A stretch of 13,017 nucleotides of DNA from an uncultured Ellagibacter sp. (GCA_934661105.1 CAKUIV010000048.1:1-13017); one strand, 5' to 3'. Counted from the stretch's first letter, positions 1-7,047 are shown. Numbers and translations are program-made. The notes: generated by a model from the letters alone, not told the origin.

Positions 1-1638
1 TTCGAAACCGTTGCCGAGGACGAGGCGATCAAGCTGAACGGCGATTACCTCGATATCGCGCGCGGCAAGGCGGACTCGTCGGAAGGGGCTGCGGAAAGCG
101 CGAATCCATTCGCGCCGAAAAAAGCCTACGCGGCGGAGGCGGATGGACAGGAAGGCGCGAAAGGCGACGCAGACTCAAGCGACGAAGACATCGTCGAAGG
201 CTACCCCGAAATCGAGCTTCCGCCCTCCTCCCCCTATGCGGATATCGACCCCAGCGACGGCGCTGACGAAGAAAGCGACGCGGATCCGGTGGCGTTTCCT
301 CCCGCAAACGACGGCGCCGACGTCATCATCGAGGACATCCTCATCGACGGGTTGAAAAAGCTTGGGAAGGCAGCGCTCGACAAGGGGATGGACTACGGCA
401 AGAAGTCGTTCATGAGCATCGTGTTCGGCGAGGGAGAACAGAAAGACGGCATCACGCGCAAACTCGACGAGATCAACGGCAAAGTCGATGAGATCAACGA
501 GAAACTCACCCAACTCATCAAGATGTTCAAGGATGAGCAGTACTCGAAGCAGTTAGATTCCTACACGATGAATTGGGGATCGAAGGCAAGAGCCGCGATC
601 GATTCGTTCTCGAACGCGCTCGACGACATCGACGACACCTACCCCGACGACGAGGCGAAACGCAAGAAGGCGCGCGAGGTGTTCGCCGACGGCATCATCC
701 TCGCGGAGAACGCGAACTACCTTGTCGACGGCATGCCGGTCTACCAGTACTTAAGCGTGCTGCGCGACCAGATCTGCAATCCATGGAACATGACGTCGAC
801 GGTGCTCGTCGAGGCATACGACGATTTGTGCGTCCTGCGTTACCGCTGGGAGCACCAAGCCTACGACCTGCGCGAGGATTTCCACGACTACGTCGCTTCC
901 CAGTTCCTTGAGCTTGCGACGTACTATCTCGTGGCGGCCCGCACGTTTCTGGAGGTTCACGCCAACGACTACGAGAAGCTGTCCGACCCGCTCGCATACG
1001 GTCGAACCAGAAAAAACCTCAAAGGCATGTTCGGAAAAGACGTGTTCTATTACGGGAAGAGCGACAGCGACGACTACGAGATCGACGATGCCGACCCGAA
1101 TTCGGAAGGCATGAACGGAGACGTTTCCGCATGCCTGGAGAAGCACGCCGTGGTGCGCCGGCCCGACAACGAGCGGCGGCTGCAGACGGAAGGCTGCGAG
1201 CTCACGTTCCTGGCAAGCACGGCGCTGGTGAAAACATGCCCCGAAGGCAAGAAGGCGCAAACGCAGTTCTTACGGGATGCCGCCGGGAACAAGGCGATCG
1301 ACAAGCAGGCGATCGCCAAGCTGAAGCGCGCCTTCGGCAGCGATTTCTCCTCGCTTGACCAGGCGCTGTTCAGCGAGAACGAAGGCAACATCACGCGAGC
1401 GGCGGATGCGGCGAACGTAAAGTCGTTCGCCCTGTCGGAGCCGGTCGATCTCGTGAAGAAGGTGAGCGCCGACGCCTACTCGAAGACGACGTTCTACAAG
1501 TACAGCGTTTTCTGCGCGAACGGCAAGGGGGAGGCAAGCAAGAACCTCTTCTGCGTGGTGACGCAGCGCGACAGCGGATCGAATACGACCTGGTACGAAG
1601 TCCCTGCCCTCGCCGTGTTCGTGAAGGAGTGGGAGTAG
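1..1638 (+). CDS. Unrecognised large protein with coiled-coil core, 5'-partial
   Basis: The frame is open from the first base of the window to the TAG at 1636-1638, giving 545 visible residues, so the true start lies upstream. A GTG at 289 is possible but has no ribosome binding site and would cut an uninterrupted frame. Visible residues 1-100 are acidic and rich in Ala, Asp, Glu, Ser and Pro, and look disordered. Residues about 105-145 form amphipathic Lys/Gly-containing helices. Residues about 150-180 are a clear coiled coil with repeated K-L/V-D-E-I-N heptads. Residues about 190-350 look mostly helical with many aromatics. The C-terminal 100 residues alternate charged and hydrophobic positions as beta strands do and end in EWE. 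Seven cysteines lie downstream of the coiled coil. I do not recognise the family. The helical stalk followed by a strand-rich end recalls pore-forming or Cry-like toxins, but that is only an impression. No signal peptide can be judged because the N-terminus is missing. Confidence 0.85.
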   Translation, partial: FETVAEDEAIKLNGDYLDIARGKADSSEGAAESANPFAPKKAYAAEADGQEGAKGDADSSDEDIVEGYPEIELPPSSPYADIDPSDGADEESDADPVAFPPANDGADVIIEDILIDGLKKLGKAALDKGMDYGKKSFMSIVFGEGEQKDGITRKLDEINGKVDEINEKLTQLIKMFKDEQYSKQLDSYTMNWGSKARAAIDSFSNALDDIDDTYPDDEAKRKKAREVFADGIILAENANYLVDGMPVYQYLSVLRDQICNPWNMTSTVLVEAYDDLCVLRYRWEHQAYDLREDFHDYVASQFLELATYYLVAARTFLEVHANDYEKLSDPLAYGRTRKNLKGMFGKDVFYYGKSDSDDYEIDDADPNSEGMNGDVSACLEKHAVVRRPDNERRLQTEGCELTFLASTALVKTCPEGKKAQTQFLRDAAGNKAIDKQAIAKLKRAFGSDFSSLDQALFSENEGNITRAADAANVKSFALSEPVDLVKKVSADAYSKTTFYKYSVFCANGKGEASKNLFCVVTQRDSGSNTTWYEVPALAVFVKEWE

Positions 1639-1650
1639 GGGCGCTTTTGC

Positions 1651-1699
1651 GCGAGGCGCACGAGGAGCGCGGGCGGGCGCTTCGACGGGCGCGCCTCGC
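1651..1699. terminator. Weak stem-loop after the left-edge gene
   Basis: GCGAGGCGC at 1651-1659 is the reverse complement of GCGCCTCGC at 1691-1699. The loop is 31 nt and no T-run follows. It sits 12 bp after the stop at 1638. It could help end transcription, but the long loop makes this a weak call. Confidence 0.25.
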
Positions 1700-1743
1700 C
1701 GCAACGTTGCGAAACGGACACATCCTTTCGCGTTTGGGGCTGC

Positions 1744-1749
1744 TACCAT
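1744..1749 (+). promoter_or_regulatory. Possible -10 element for the PARG-like gene
   Basis: TACCAT lies 38 bp before the ATG at 1787, in a context like the TACAAT and TATAAT boxes found before two other genes of this window. No convincing -35 hexamer is seen 16-18 bp upstream, so this is tentative. Confidence 0.3.
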
Positions 1750-1786
1750 AGGCACTGTTCGCATTTTCTCCAGGGAAGGACGCAGC

Positions 1787-2647
1787 ATGCCCACACGTGA
1801 CGAGCGGCGCGACGCCGCCGTGAAGAACCTCGCGCTCATGCGCGGGGCGTTCGCAAGCGAGACGAATTCGACCGTCGAGGCGGCCGTGATTTACGAGAAC
1901 GGCGACGGACGGGAACTTCCCGTCGCCGAAGGCGAAGGAGAGACGACGACTTCGGTGACCACCGACTTCGCGCCGAAAGCGGTGTTTTCCGCCGAAGGCA
2001 AAACCTGCGTCGTCGACCCGTGCTCGTTCACACGCCCGGGCGGCGCCTACGAGGACGGAAGCTTCGGCCCCGAGCAGATTCTCTGCGCGGAGAGCAACCT
2101 CTATCCCGTGCTTCTCGGCTGCAAGCCCGCGTATCACCAGAAGAACCGCGGTTATTCGTCGGGCATGCTGTTCACCGACCGCGCGCTGTACCTGCCCGAC
2201 GTGGCGTTCATGCGCGACGGCGCCATCCGCCGCGCCGACGTGATCGCCATCCCCGAGCCGAACCGCGCCCGCGCACTGGAAAACCACCGCTCGGAGCGCG
2301 AATGCGAGCACGCGCTCGCCGACCGCGTCGAGTCGCTTCTGCGCATCGCGGCCGCCAACGGGTGCGAGACGCTCGTGGTGGGCGCGTTCGGCTGCGGGCC
2401 GCAAGGGTTCGACCCCGCAACGTCGATCGGGCTGTTCAAAGCATGGATCGAAGCGCATCCCAGCGTCATCAAGCACATCACGTTCGCCGTGCCGCGCGCA
2501 AGCTTCGCCGCGTTCAACGAGGCGTTCGGCGAGCAGAAGGCGCCCGAGCCCAAGGTTTCCACCCCTGCCGCCGAAGCGGAGGACGACCAAGACGACCTCG
2601 ACTTCGATCCCGCCGACCTGCCCGCTGGCGTGACGTTCAGGGCATAA
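1787..2647 (+). CDS. TIGR02452 / microbial PARG-like macrodomain protein with altered catalytic triplet
   Basis: The start is ATG 1787 with GGAAGGA at 1774-1780, six bases upstream. The 286-residue product has the fold signatures of the TIGR02452 (DUF2263, PF10021) family, bacterial poly(ADP-ribose) glycohydrolase-like macrodomains. The N-terminal helix is at 1-25. The ADP-ribose-binding loop, FTRPGGAYEDGSFGPEQ, covers 81-97 and is followed by LCAESNLYP at 99-107. The second signature, VVGAFGCGPQGFDP, is at 197-210. In active PARGs the loop reads GGG-x6-8-QEE, with the last Glu catalytic. Here it reads GGA...PEQ: the Gln is Pro, the first Glu (E96) is kept and the catalytic Glu position is Gln (Q97). 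The C-terminal 35 residues are acidic and probably disordered. Family assignment is confident. Whether it hydrolyses ADP-ribose or only binds it is open. It is monocistronic or first in its unit, with its own possible promoter. Confidence 0.88.
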   Translation: MPTRDERRDAAVKNLALMRGAFASETNSTVEAAVIYENGDGRELPVAEGEGETTTSVTTDFAPKAVFSAEGKTCVVDPCSFTRPGGAYEDGSFGPEQILCAESNLYPVLLGCKPAYHQKNRGYSSGMLFTDRALYLPDVAFMRDGAIRRADVIAIPEPNRARALENHRSERECEHALADRVESLLRIAAANGCETLVVGAFGCGPQGFDPATSIGLFKAWIEAHPSVIKHITFAVPRASFAAFNEAFGEQKAPEPKVSTPAAEAEDDQDDLDFDPADLPAGVTFRA

Positions 2648-2662
2648 GAGATCGCCTTGCTG

Positions 2663-2676
2663 CCGCGGCATCGCGG
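2663..2676 (+). terminator. Small GC stem-loop after the PARG-like gene
   Basis: CCGCG at 2663-2667 pairs with CGCGG at 2672-2676 around GCAT, 15 bp past the stop codon. The stem is only five base pairs and has no T-run, so it is a weak candidate. Confidence 0.2.
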
Positions 2677-2739
2677 AGCGCAGCGCGGTGACAATATGTC
2701 GCTTCGTTGCGCCCCGCGCCCACCGCGCGCGAAATGCTC

Positions 2740-2745
2740 TACAAT
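2740..2745 (+). promoter_or_regulatory. -10 element for the helD-like gene
   Basis: TACAAT is a near-consensus -10 box 37 bp before the chosen ATG at 2783. The matching -35 region (about 2716-2722) is GC-rich and poor. Its position explains why the ATG at 2783, not the upstream in-frame TTG at 2657, is the start: the TTG lies upstream of the promoter. Confidence 0.5.
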
Positions 2746-2782
2746 GGTTCGTCCGATATTTCAGCCCAAGGAGAGCGACACC

Positions 2783-4984
2783 ATGTCAGACGAACGAGCG
2801 ACCGAAAGCGCGAACGGCGCGCATACCGATTTCGACACCTTGTCGGACGACGCGGCGGATTACGCCAACGACCCGGTGTTCCTCGAAGAGCAGCAGCACC
2901 TTTCCCACGTGTACGCAACGCTGCAATCCATGGCGGGCGCGCTTGCGGCGAAGCTGCGCCGAAATGAGGACGCCGCCGCCGAGACCAAAAAGCAGATGGT
3001 CGAGGAAATCAAGCAGAACTACGGAAGCGACACCGAGGCGTTCGAAACCTACGCCGACTTCGCAACCGTGAACAGCGTCATCGACGCTTACAACCAAACC
3101 CAGGACGCCGCGGTCGAGAAGCTTTCGAATATCCGCCTGCTCACCCAGCAGCAACCCTATTTCGCGAAGGTGGCGCTCCAGTTCAAGCCGGGTGCCGCCC
3201 CGAAGGAGCTCTACATCGGCGCCGCCGGCGTGTCCGACGACGATTGTCGCCGCCTCGTGGTCGACTGGCGATCGCCCGTTGCCGAGGTGTACTACAATCA
3301 GGACACCGGTCCCACGAGCTACGTCGCCAACGGGCGCACGATCAACGTCGATTTGAAGCTGCGCCGCCAATTCGACATCGCCCGCGACGAGCTGCGCGCC
3401 TACTTCGACACCACGATCGCCATCCAAGACGAGCTGCTCCTCGCCTCGCTTTCGCGCCAACGCTCGGAGAAGATGCAGGCCATCACCTCCACCATCCAGA
3501 AAGAGCAGAACGAGGTCATCCGCCACGCCGACTGCCCGGTGCTCCTGGTGGCGGGCATCGCCGGTTCGGGCAAGACCTCGGTGCTGCTGCAGCGCATCGC
3601 GTACCTGTTCTACCAGCAGCGCGGCACGCTGCGCCCCGAAGACGTGTTCCTCATCACGCCGAACCCGGTTTTCCGCCGCTACATCGAGAACGTGCTGCCC
3701 GACATGGGCGAGCGCAACCCCGAGACGATCACGCTCGCGGAGTTCGCGCGCACGCTTCTGCCGGCGGGGCAAGGTGCCGGCAAGGCCCACGTCGACCCGA
3801 GCACGCTGTGGGCCATCGACGAGGCGATACGCACCGGGCGCTTCGAGTTCGAGCCCGGCGACTTCTGCGATATCCACGTCGGTCGCATCAGGCTCATCAC
3901 CGCAGGTCAGGTGCAGCAGGTGCGCTCGAAATGGCCGCATATCGAGCCGGGTGCGCGCCTGGCGAACCTCATGCGCGAAGAGCTGGTCAAGCGCCTCGAT
4001 TCGAAGCTCGCCGCGCTTGCCGGAAGCGACGACATGTTCGACGAGGTCATCTCGCTCACGCACGACGAGCAGCTCCGAACCTTCGGCGAGCCGGTGAACA
4101 TCGACGACGACAAGGAGGTGCGCCGCGCCGCGCTCAAGCTCGTGAAGGCGCGCTTCGACGACGCCTACGGCATGATCGCGCGCGACGAGTGGCTCCACGT
4201 CGACCACGTGGCGAAGCGCATGCTCGGCGCGGAGAGCTTGCCGCCCGCCGCATGGCTCTACCTGAAGATGGCGTGCACCGGCCTTTCCAACCCCGATGCG
4301 CGCTACGTCATGGTCGACGAGGTGCAGGATTACTCGATCGCCCAGCTCGCCGTGCTCGCGCGCTTCTTCCCGCGCGCGCACTTCATGCTGCTCGGCGACG
4401 AGCACCAGGCGATCCGCGAAGGCGGCCTCACCTTCGACGAGGTCCGCGACGTGTTCGCGCGCCTGCGCGGCACAGTCGAGGAATGCCATCTCATGACGAG
4501 CTACCGCTCGACCCCGGGCATCACCGACCTGTTCGCCCGCCTTCTGCCCAAGCGCGAGCGCATGCAGGTCACATCGGTGCAGCGCGAATGCAGTGAGCCG
4601 CGCGTGCGCGCGTTTTCCGACGAAGGCGCCTACGCAGACGCCCTGCGCGCGCTCTTGCGCGGGGCGAAGGCGAGCGACGGCGGGCTCACCGCGGTCATCG
4701 TGCCGTGGAAACACGAGGCGGCGAAGCTCGTGAAGCTGCTCGGCGAAGACGCTCCCGCACTCGTGAGCGAAACGGGAGCGCTGCCGCCGAAGGGCGCCGT
4801 CCTGCTCACGCTGCCGCTCGCGAAGGGGCTCGAGTTCGACCACGTCATCATCCCCAACGCGTCGGCCGGGCTCTTCCCCAAGGGCGACCGCGTCGCGAGA
4901 AACCGGCTCTACACCACCATCTCGCGCGCCACGCGCGAGCTCGATGTGTTGGCCTTAGGCGAGCTCACGCCACTGCTTGCGTAG
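2783..4984 (+). CDS. helD: HelD-like UvrD/Rep-superfamily ATPase (RNA polymerase recycling factor)
   Basis: The start is ATG 2783 with AAGGAG at 2768-2773; the product is 733 residues, the usual size for actinobacterial HelD. Residues about 35-75 form the N-terminal coiled coil, and 140-200 carry the HelD-specific segment that includes VDWRSPVAEVYY. Helicase motifs appear in order: Walker A GIAGSGKTS at 258-266, Walker B DEVQD at 512-516, SYRST at 573-577, KGLEFD at 681-686 and YTTISRAT at 710-717. HelD proteins bind core RNA polymerase, insert arms into the primary and secondary channels, and use ATP to free stalled or hibernating enzyme from nucleic acid. Some actinobacterial relatives (HelR) protect against rifampicin. 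The product is expected to be cytosolic. A Nudix gene begins 21 bp after the stop, probably in the same transcript. A UvrD-like DNA helicase is the alternative, but the VDWRSPVA segment and length favour HelD. Confidence 0.92.
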   Translation: MSDERATESANGAHTDFDTLSDDAADYANDPVFLEEQQHLSHVYATLQSMAGALAAKLRRNEDAAAETKKQMVEEIKQNYGSDTEAFETYADFATVNSVIDAYNQTQDAAVEKLSNIRLLTQQQPYFAKVALQFKPGAAPKELYIGAAGVSDDDCRRLVVDWRSPVAEVYYNQDTGPTSYVANGRTINVDLKLRRQFDIARDELRAYFDTTIAIQDELLLASLSRQRSEKMQAITSTIQKEQNEVIRHADCPVLLVAGIAGSGKTSVLLQRIAYLFYQQRGTLRPEDVFLITPNPVFRRYIENVLPDMGERNPETITLAEFARTLLPAGQGAGKAHVDPSTLWAIDEAIRTGRFEFEPGDFCDIHVGRIRLITAGQVQQVRSKWPHIEPGARLANLMREELVKRLDSKLAALAGSDDMFDEVISLTHDEQLRTFGEPVNIDDDKEVRRAALKLVKARFDDAYGMIARDEWLHVDHVAKRMLGAESLPPAAWLYLKMACTGLSNPDARYVMVDEVQDYSIAQLAVLARFFPRAHFMLLGDEHQAIREGGLTFDEVRDVFARLRGTVEECHLMTSYRSTPGITDLFARLLPKRERMQVTSVQRECSEPRVRAFSDEGAYADALRALLRGAKASDGGLTAVIVPWKHEAAKLVKLLGEDAPALVSETGALPPKGAVLLTLPLAKGLEFDHVIIPNASAGLFPKGDRVARNRLYTTISRATRELDVLALGELTPLLA

Positions 4985-5005
4985 ACGGAAGGCCAGGTAG
5001 ATCGC

Positions 5006-5512
5006 ATGACGACGCCGCAGTTCATCCTCGATGCGCGCAAGAAGATCGGCCACGACCCCCTTTGGCTTTCGGGCATCACGGCTTACGTGGAAGACGAAGC
5101 GGGCCGAATCCTTTTGGGGCGACGCGCCGACACAGGGCAGTGGGCGCTCGTCTACGGAATCATCGAGCCCGGCGAGGAGCCGGCGCGCGCGGCGGTGCGC
5201 GAAGTGCTGGAGGAGACGGGCGTCGCCGTGCGCCCGCGCTACCTGGCGAGCGTGAAATCGTCGCCGCAGATCGTGACGTACGCGAACGGCGACCAGTGCC
5301 GGTATCTCGATGCGCTGTTCGTCTGCGAAACGTCGGCTGAGGCTGCGACGTGCGCGCACGTCGGCGACGACGAGAGCACGGCGGTCGGATGGTTTTTACC
5401 CGACGAGCTGCCAGAACCGCTTGCCTCCTCCACCGTCGAACGGCTTGCGATCGTGCGCGAATTCAAGCGCCGCGCCGCCGAGGGAAACGCCGCCGCCCTG
5501 TTCGCGCTCTAG
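5006..5512 (+). CDS. Nudix hydrolase
   Basis: The start is ATG 5006, 21 bp after the helD-like stop; a modest AGG lies at 4995-4997. The 168-residue product contains a complete Nudix box at residues 51-73 (Gly51, Glu57, Arg65-Glu66, Glu69-Glu70, Gly72), which binds Mg2+ and cuts nucleoside diphosphate-X bonds. The opening residues, with GHDPLW at 15-20 and GRR at 38-40, resemble actinobacterial Nudix proteins annotated as NTP pyrophosphohydrolases. The substrate cannot be told from sequence; a sanitising role on damaged nucleotides or NAD-like dinucleotides is possible. Tight spacing suggests cotranscription with the helD-like gene. The C-terminal 25 residues are a basic helix. Confidence 0.9.
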   Translation: MTTPQFILDARKKIGHDPLWLSGITAYVEDEAGRILLGRRADTGQWALVYGIIEPGEEPARAAVREVLEETGVAVRPRYLASVKSSPQIVTYANGDQCRYLDALFVCETSAEAATCAHVGDDESTAVGWFLPDELPEPLASSTVERLAIVREFKRRAAEGNAAALFAL

Positions 5513-5641
5513 GACGAAGGCGCGCGGCAGGCATTCGGGAGCACACCGCCCCCACAGGCCACCGACCACCGAAGCTTGCGGGAGCGGAGGAATGGTCTGG
5601 GGCGATAAGGCGCACGGTTCGAGCGAGGGATGCACGCGGCA

Positions 5642-5658
5642 ATCGGCGAGGCGCCGAT
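5642..5658. terminator. Stem-loop between convergent genes
   Basis: ATCGGCG at 5642-5648 and CGCCGAT at 5652-5658 form a perfect seven-base stem with a three-base loop. It lies between the Nudix gene and the convergent glycosylase gene, so it could act on both strands. No T-run is present. The rest of 5513-5686 shows nothing else. Confidence 0.4.
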
Positions 5659-5686
5659 GCGCGCGGGCGCGAACACCCGCTCTTCG

Positions 5687-6262
5687 CTAATCGTCCGCTT
5701 CCTGCTCTTTATGCAGGAAGCACCCTTCTTCGTGTGAGTCGATCACGCCGATGGCCTGCAGATACGCGTACACGACCGTCGTTCCGACGAACTTCATGCC
5801 GCGCTTCTTCAAATCGCGCGACACCGCGTCCGACAGCGGCGAGCTCGAAAGGCCCGTCTCGCGAAGCGTCTTCCCCTCGGTCCACGACCAGATGTAGCAG
5901 TCGAAACTGCCGCGCTCCCGCTGGATATCGCGAAATGCCTGCGCGTTCGTCACCGCGGCGGCGATCTTCAGGCGGTTGCGCACGATTCCCGCATCCTGCT
6001 GGAGCGCCGCCTTCTTCGCATCGTCGTAGGAGCATACCGCATCAAGGTCGAATCCGTCGAAGGCGCGCCGAAACGCCTCGCGCTTGTTCAAGATGCATTC
6101 CCAGCTTAGGCCCGCCTGAAAGCATTCCAAGATGAGCAGCTCGAACAACGCCCGGTCGTCATGAAGCGGCACGCCCCATTCGCGGTCGTGGTACTCCACA
6201 TACCGAGGATTCCTCGGGTTCGCCCAACGGCACCGCCGCTTGCCGTCTTCCCATTCCTGCAT
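5687..6262 (-). CDS. tag: DNA-3-methyladenine glycosylase I
   Basis: The 191-residue product removes 3-methyladenine from alkylated DNA to start base-excision repair in the cytoplasm. The start ATG at 6260-6262 has an AGGAAGAGGG Shine-Dalgarno stretch just upstream. The in-frame extension to 6547 runs through intergenic repeats and is rejected. Family features are all present: the zinc-snap ligands Cys11, His25, His177 and Cys181, the start CRW...YHDREWGVP (11-32), Glu46 in LILECFQAGLSW as the 3-methyladenine-binding acid, QDAGIVRNRLKI at 89-100 (helix-hairpin-helix region), and KKRGMKFVGTT at 152-162. It has a convergent neighbour (the Nudix gene) and a repeat-rich upstream region. No alkylation-response partner genes lie beside it. 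Confidence 0.96.
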   Translation of the reverse strand: MQEWEDGKRRCRWANPRNPRYVEYHDREWGVPLHDDRALFELLILECFQAGLSWECILNKREAFRRAFDGFDLDAVCSYDDAKKAALQQDAGIVRNRLKIAAAVTNAQAFRDIQRERGSFDCYIWSWTEGKTLRETGLSSSPLSDAVSRDLKKRGMKFVGTTVVYAYLQAIGVIDSHEEGCFLHKEQEADD

Positions 6263-6331
6263 CCGCACCCTCTTCCTCGACCGACTTCGCACGTCTAACC
6301 GGCACCGTCGCATCGTTTCGCTTTGGCACCC

Positions 6332-6337
6332 AGTATA
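6332..6337 (-). promoter_or_regulatory. -10 element for tag
   Basis: On the minus strand the sequence reads TATACT, about 70 bp before the tag ATG. The -35 region 16-18 bp upstream is not clearly recognisable. It is the only good -10 box between tag and the repeats. Confidence 0.45.
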
Positions 6338-6460
6338 GTGTCGAGCCGAGATCATGAACTCGCAAGTAGCGTGATGAGATTCGAGTGCAGGAAACGAAAG
6401 CCGGAGCTTCTCAGCAAAACACGGTGCGATAACCGACACAGCCCAAAACCTGTCACGAAA

Positions 6461-6536
6461 TGGCATCGAGCGACGGTTCTGCAAAGGAAAGCGCAGAAAG
6501 AGAGTCCTCAATGGCAGGCTATAACGGTTTTGCAAA
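6461..6536 (+). repeat. Direct pair of 25-bp repeats, copies A and B
   Basis: Copy A is 6461-6485 and copy B is 6512-6536, starting 51 bp apart. Both begin TGGCA and end ACGGTTYTGCAAA, with about ten variable bases between. Two more copies lie inverted at 6650-6725 with the same 51-bp pitch. Confidence 0.75.
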
Positions 6537-6570
6537 CCTTCCACCATTGAATTCCACTTTTACGAGCGAG

Positions 6571-6603
6571 ATAATACCCAATATAAGCGTAATTGGGTAT
6601 TAT
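6571..6603. terminator. AT-rich perfect stem-loop between the repeat pairs
   Basis: ATAATACCCAAT at 6571-6582 and ATTGGGTATTAT at 6592-6603 form a 12-bp perfect stem with a nine-base loop. On the plus strand it is followed by TTATTTG, so it resembles an intrinsic terminator. It sits near the centre of the two inverted repeat pairs and may be part of the same element. Confidence 0.55.
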
Positions 6604-6649
6604 TTATTTGTTAGAATCCATCTTCTATGATCTGAAGAGGGTCTTTCTC

Positions 6650-6725
6650 CTTGCAGAACCGGCATAGGATGCCATCGAGCGTCCGTTTCGGGGGGTGCGG
6701 TTTGCAAAAGCGTCTCAGGGTGCCA
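6650..6725 (-). repeat. Inverted pair of 25-bp repeats, copies C and D
   Basis: Copy C is 6650-6674 and copy D is 6701-6725, both on the minus strand and starting 51 bp apart. Read on the minus strand they begin TGGCA and end with TTCTGCAAG (C) and TTTTGCAAA (D). They match copies A and B, so the four copies form two outward-to-inward pairs around the stem-loop at 6571-6603. Confidence 0.75.
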
Positions 6726-6770
6726 TTTCGCCGGAGAAAACATGAGAGAGGAGCTGCAACGGCTTGGGCG

Positions 6771-6808
6771 CGGGGCGCGGGGCGCGGGGCGCGGGGCGCG
6801 GGGCGCGG
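6771..6808. repeat. Heptanucleotide tandem repeat (CGGGGCG)n
   Basis: Five exact head-to-tail copies of CGGGGCG are followed by a partial CGG, and an imperfect unit precedes them. Seven-base units are prone to slipped-strand length change. Confidence 0.9.
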
Positions 6809-6949
6809 AAACAGCATATCCTTTCCGTCCGGGCCCGAAAACCAGATTCCAAGAGACGCACATCTTGCGAACCCACGCGCGCCAGGCAGAATCCCAGGGA
6901 AACGCGCGCCTCATGCACCCAGGTGCGAAAGCGCACCCGCCGGCAGAAA

Positions 6950-7001
6950 CGCGTTCGCGAGCGGGACCCCGTCGCGTTACTTCCCGCTCGTCGCGAACGC
7001 G
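6950..7001 (-). terminator. Terminator of the MFS gene
   Basis: CGCGTTCGCGA (6950-6960) pairs with TCGCGAACGCG (6991-7001). After a three-base bulge, GCGGGA (6961-6966) pairs with TCCCGC (6982-6987). This gives 17 bp of stem about 47 bp past the MFS stop. On the minus strand it is followed by TTTCTG, a short T-rich tail. Confidence 0.6.
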
Positions 7002-7047
7002 CCCTGGCAGAAACAGACGCCGCCAGAGCAGGCGCTATCGCTGCGCC

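Larger units (their letters stand above)
6263..7047. other. Repeat-rich intergenic region of about 785 bp
   Basis: No gene is supported here. It lies between the tag promoter side and the end of the MFS gene, both on the minus strand. Part of it (about 6400-6660) is much more AT-rich than the flanks. It holds, in order, the tag promoter, two direct 25-bp repeats, an AT-rich stem-loop, two inverted copies of the same repeat, a heptanucleotide tract, three copies of a GGCAGAA-containing motif and the MFS terminator. Short open frames crossing the repeats exist on both strands, but none has a convincing ribosome binding site. Confidence 0.6.

Noticed and set aside
109..150. Signal peptidase-like AYAAEA site in the left-edge protein
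   Set aside because: No hydrophobic stretch precedes it; the visible upstream residues are charged and polar.
2657..2782. TTG start for helD at 2657
   Set aside because: It lies upstream of the TACAAT promoter box and lacks a ribosome site, whereas the ATG at 2783 has AAGGAG.
2786..4843. A 685-codon open frame on the minus strand opposite helD
   Set aside because: It is a shadow produced by GC-rich codon use; its translation is low-complexity and the plus-strand frame carries all helicase motifs.
6263..6547. N-terminal extension of the tag gene to an ATG at 6547
   Set aside because: It runs through repeat copies A and B and the tag promoter; the family starts at the ATG at 6260-6262, which has a good ribosome site and gives the standard length.
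6461..6725. CRISPR array
   Set aside because: The 25-bp units with 26-bp gaps look repeat-spacer-like, but there are only two per orientation, the units differ at many positions, orientation flips, and no cas genes are present.
6600..6743. Small minus-strand gene (47 codons from the ATG at 6741-6743) across repeat copies D and C
   Set aside because: There is no ribosome binding site, and the similarity between copies is explained by the DNA repeat; coding is kept only as a possibility in the findings.
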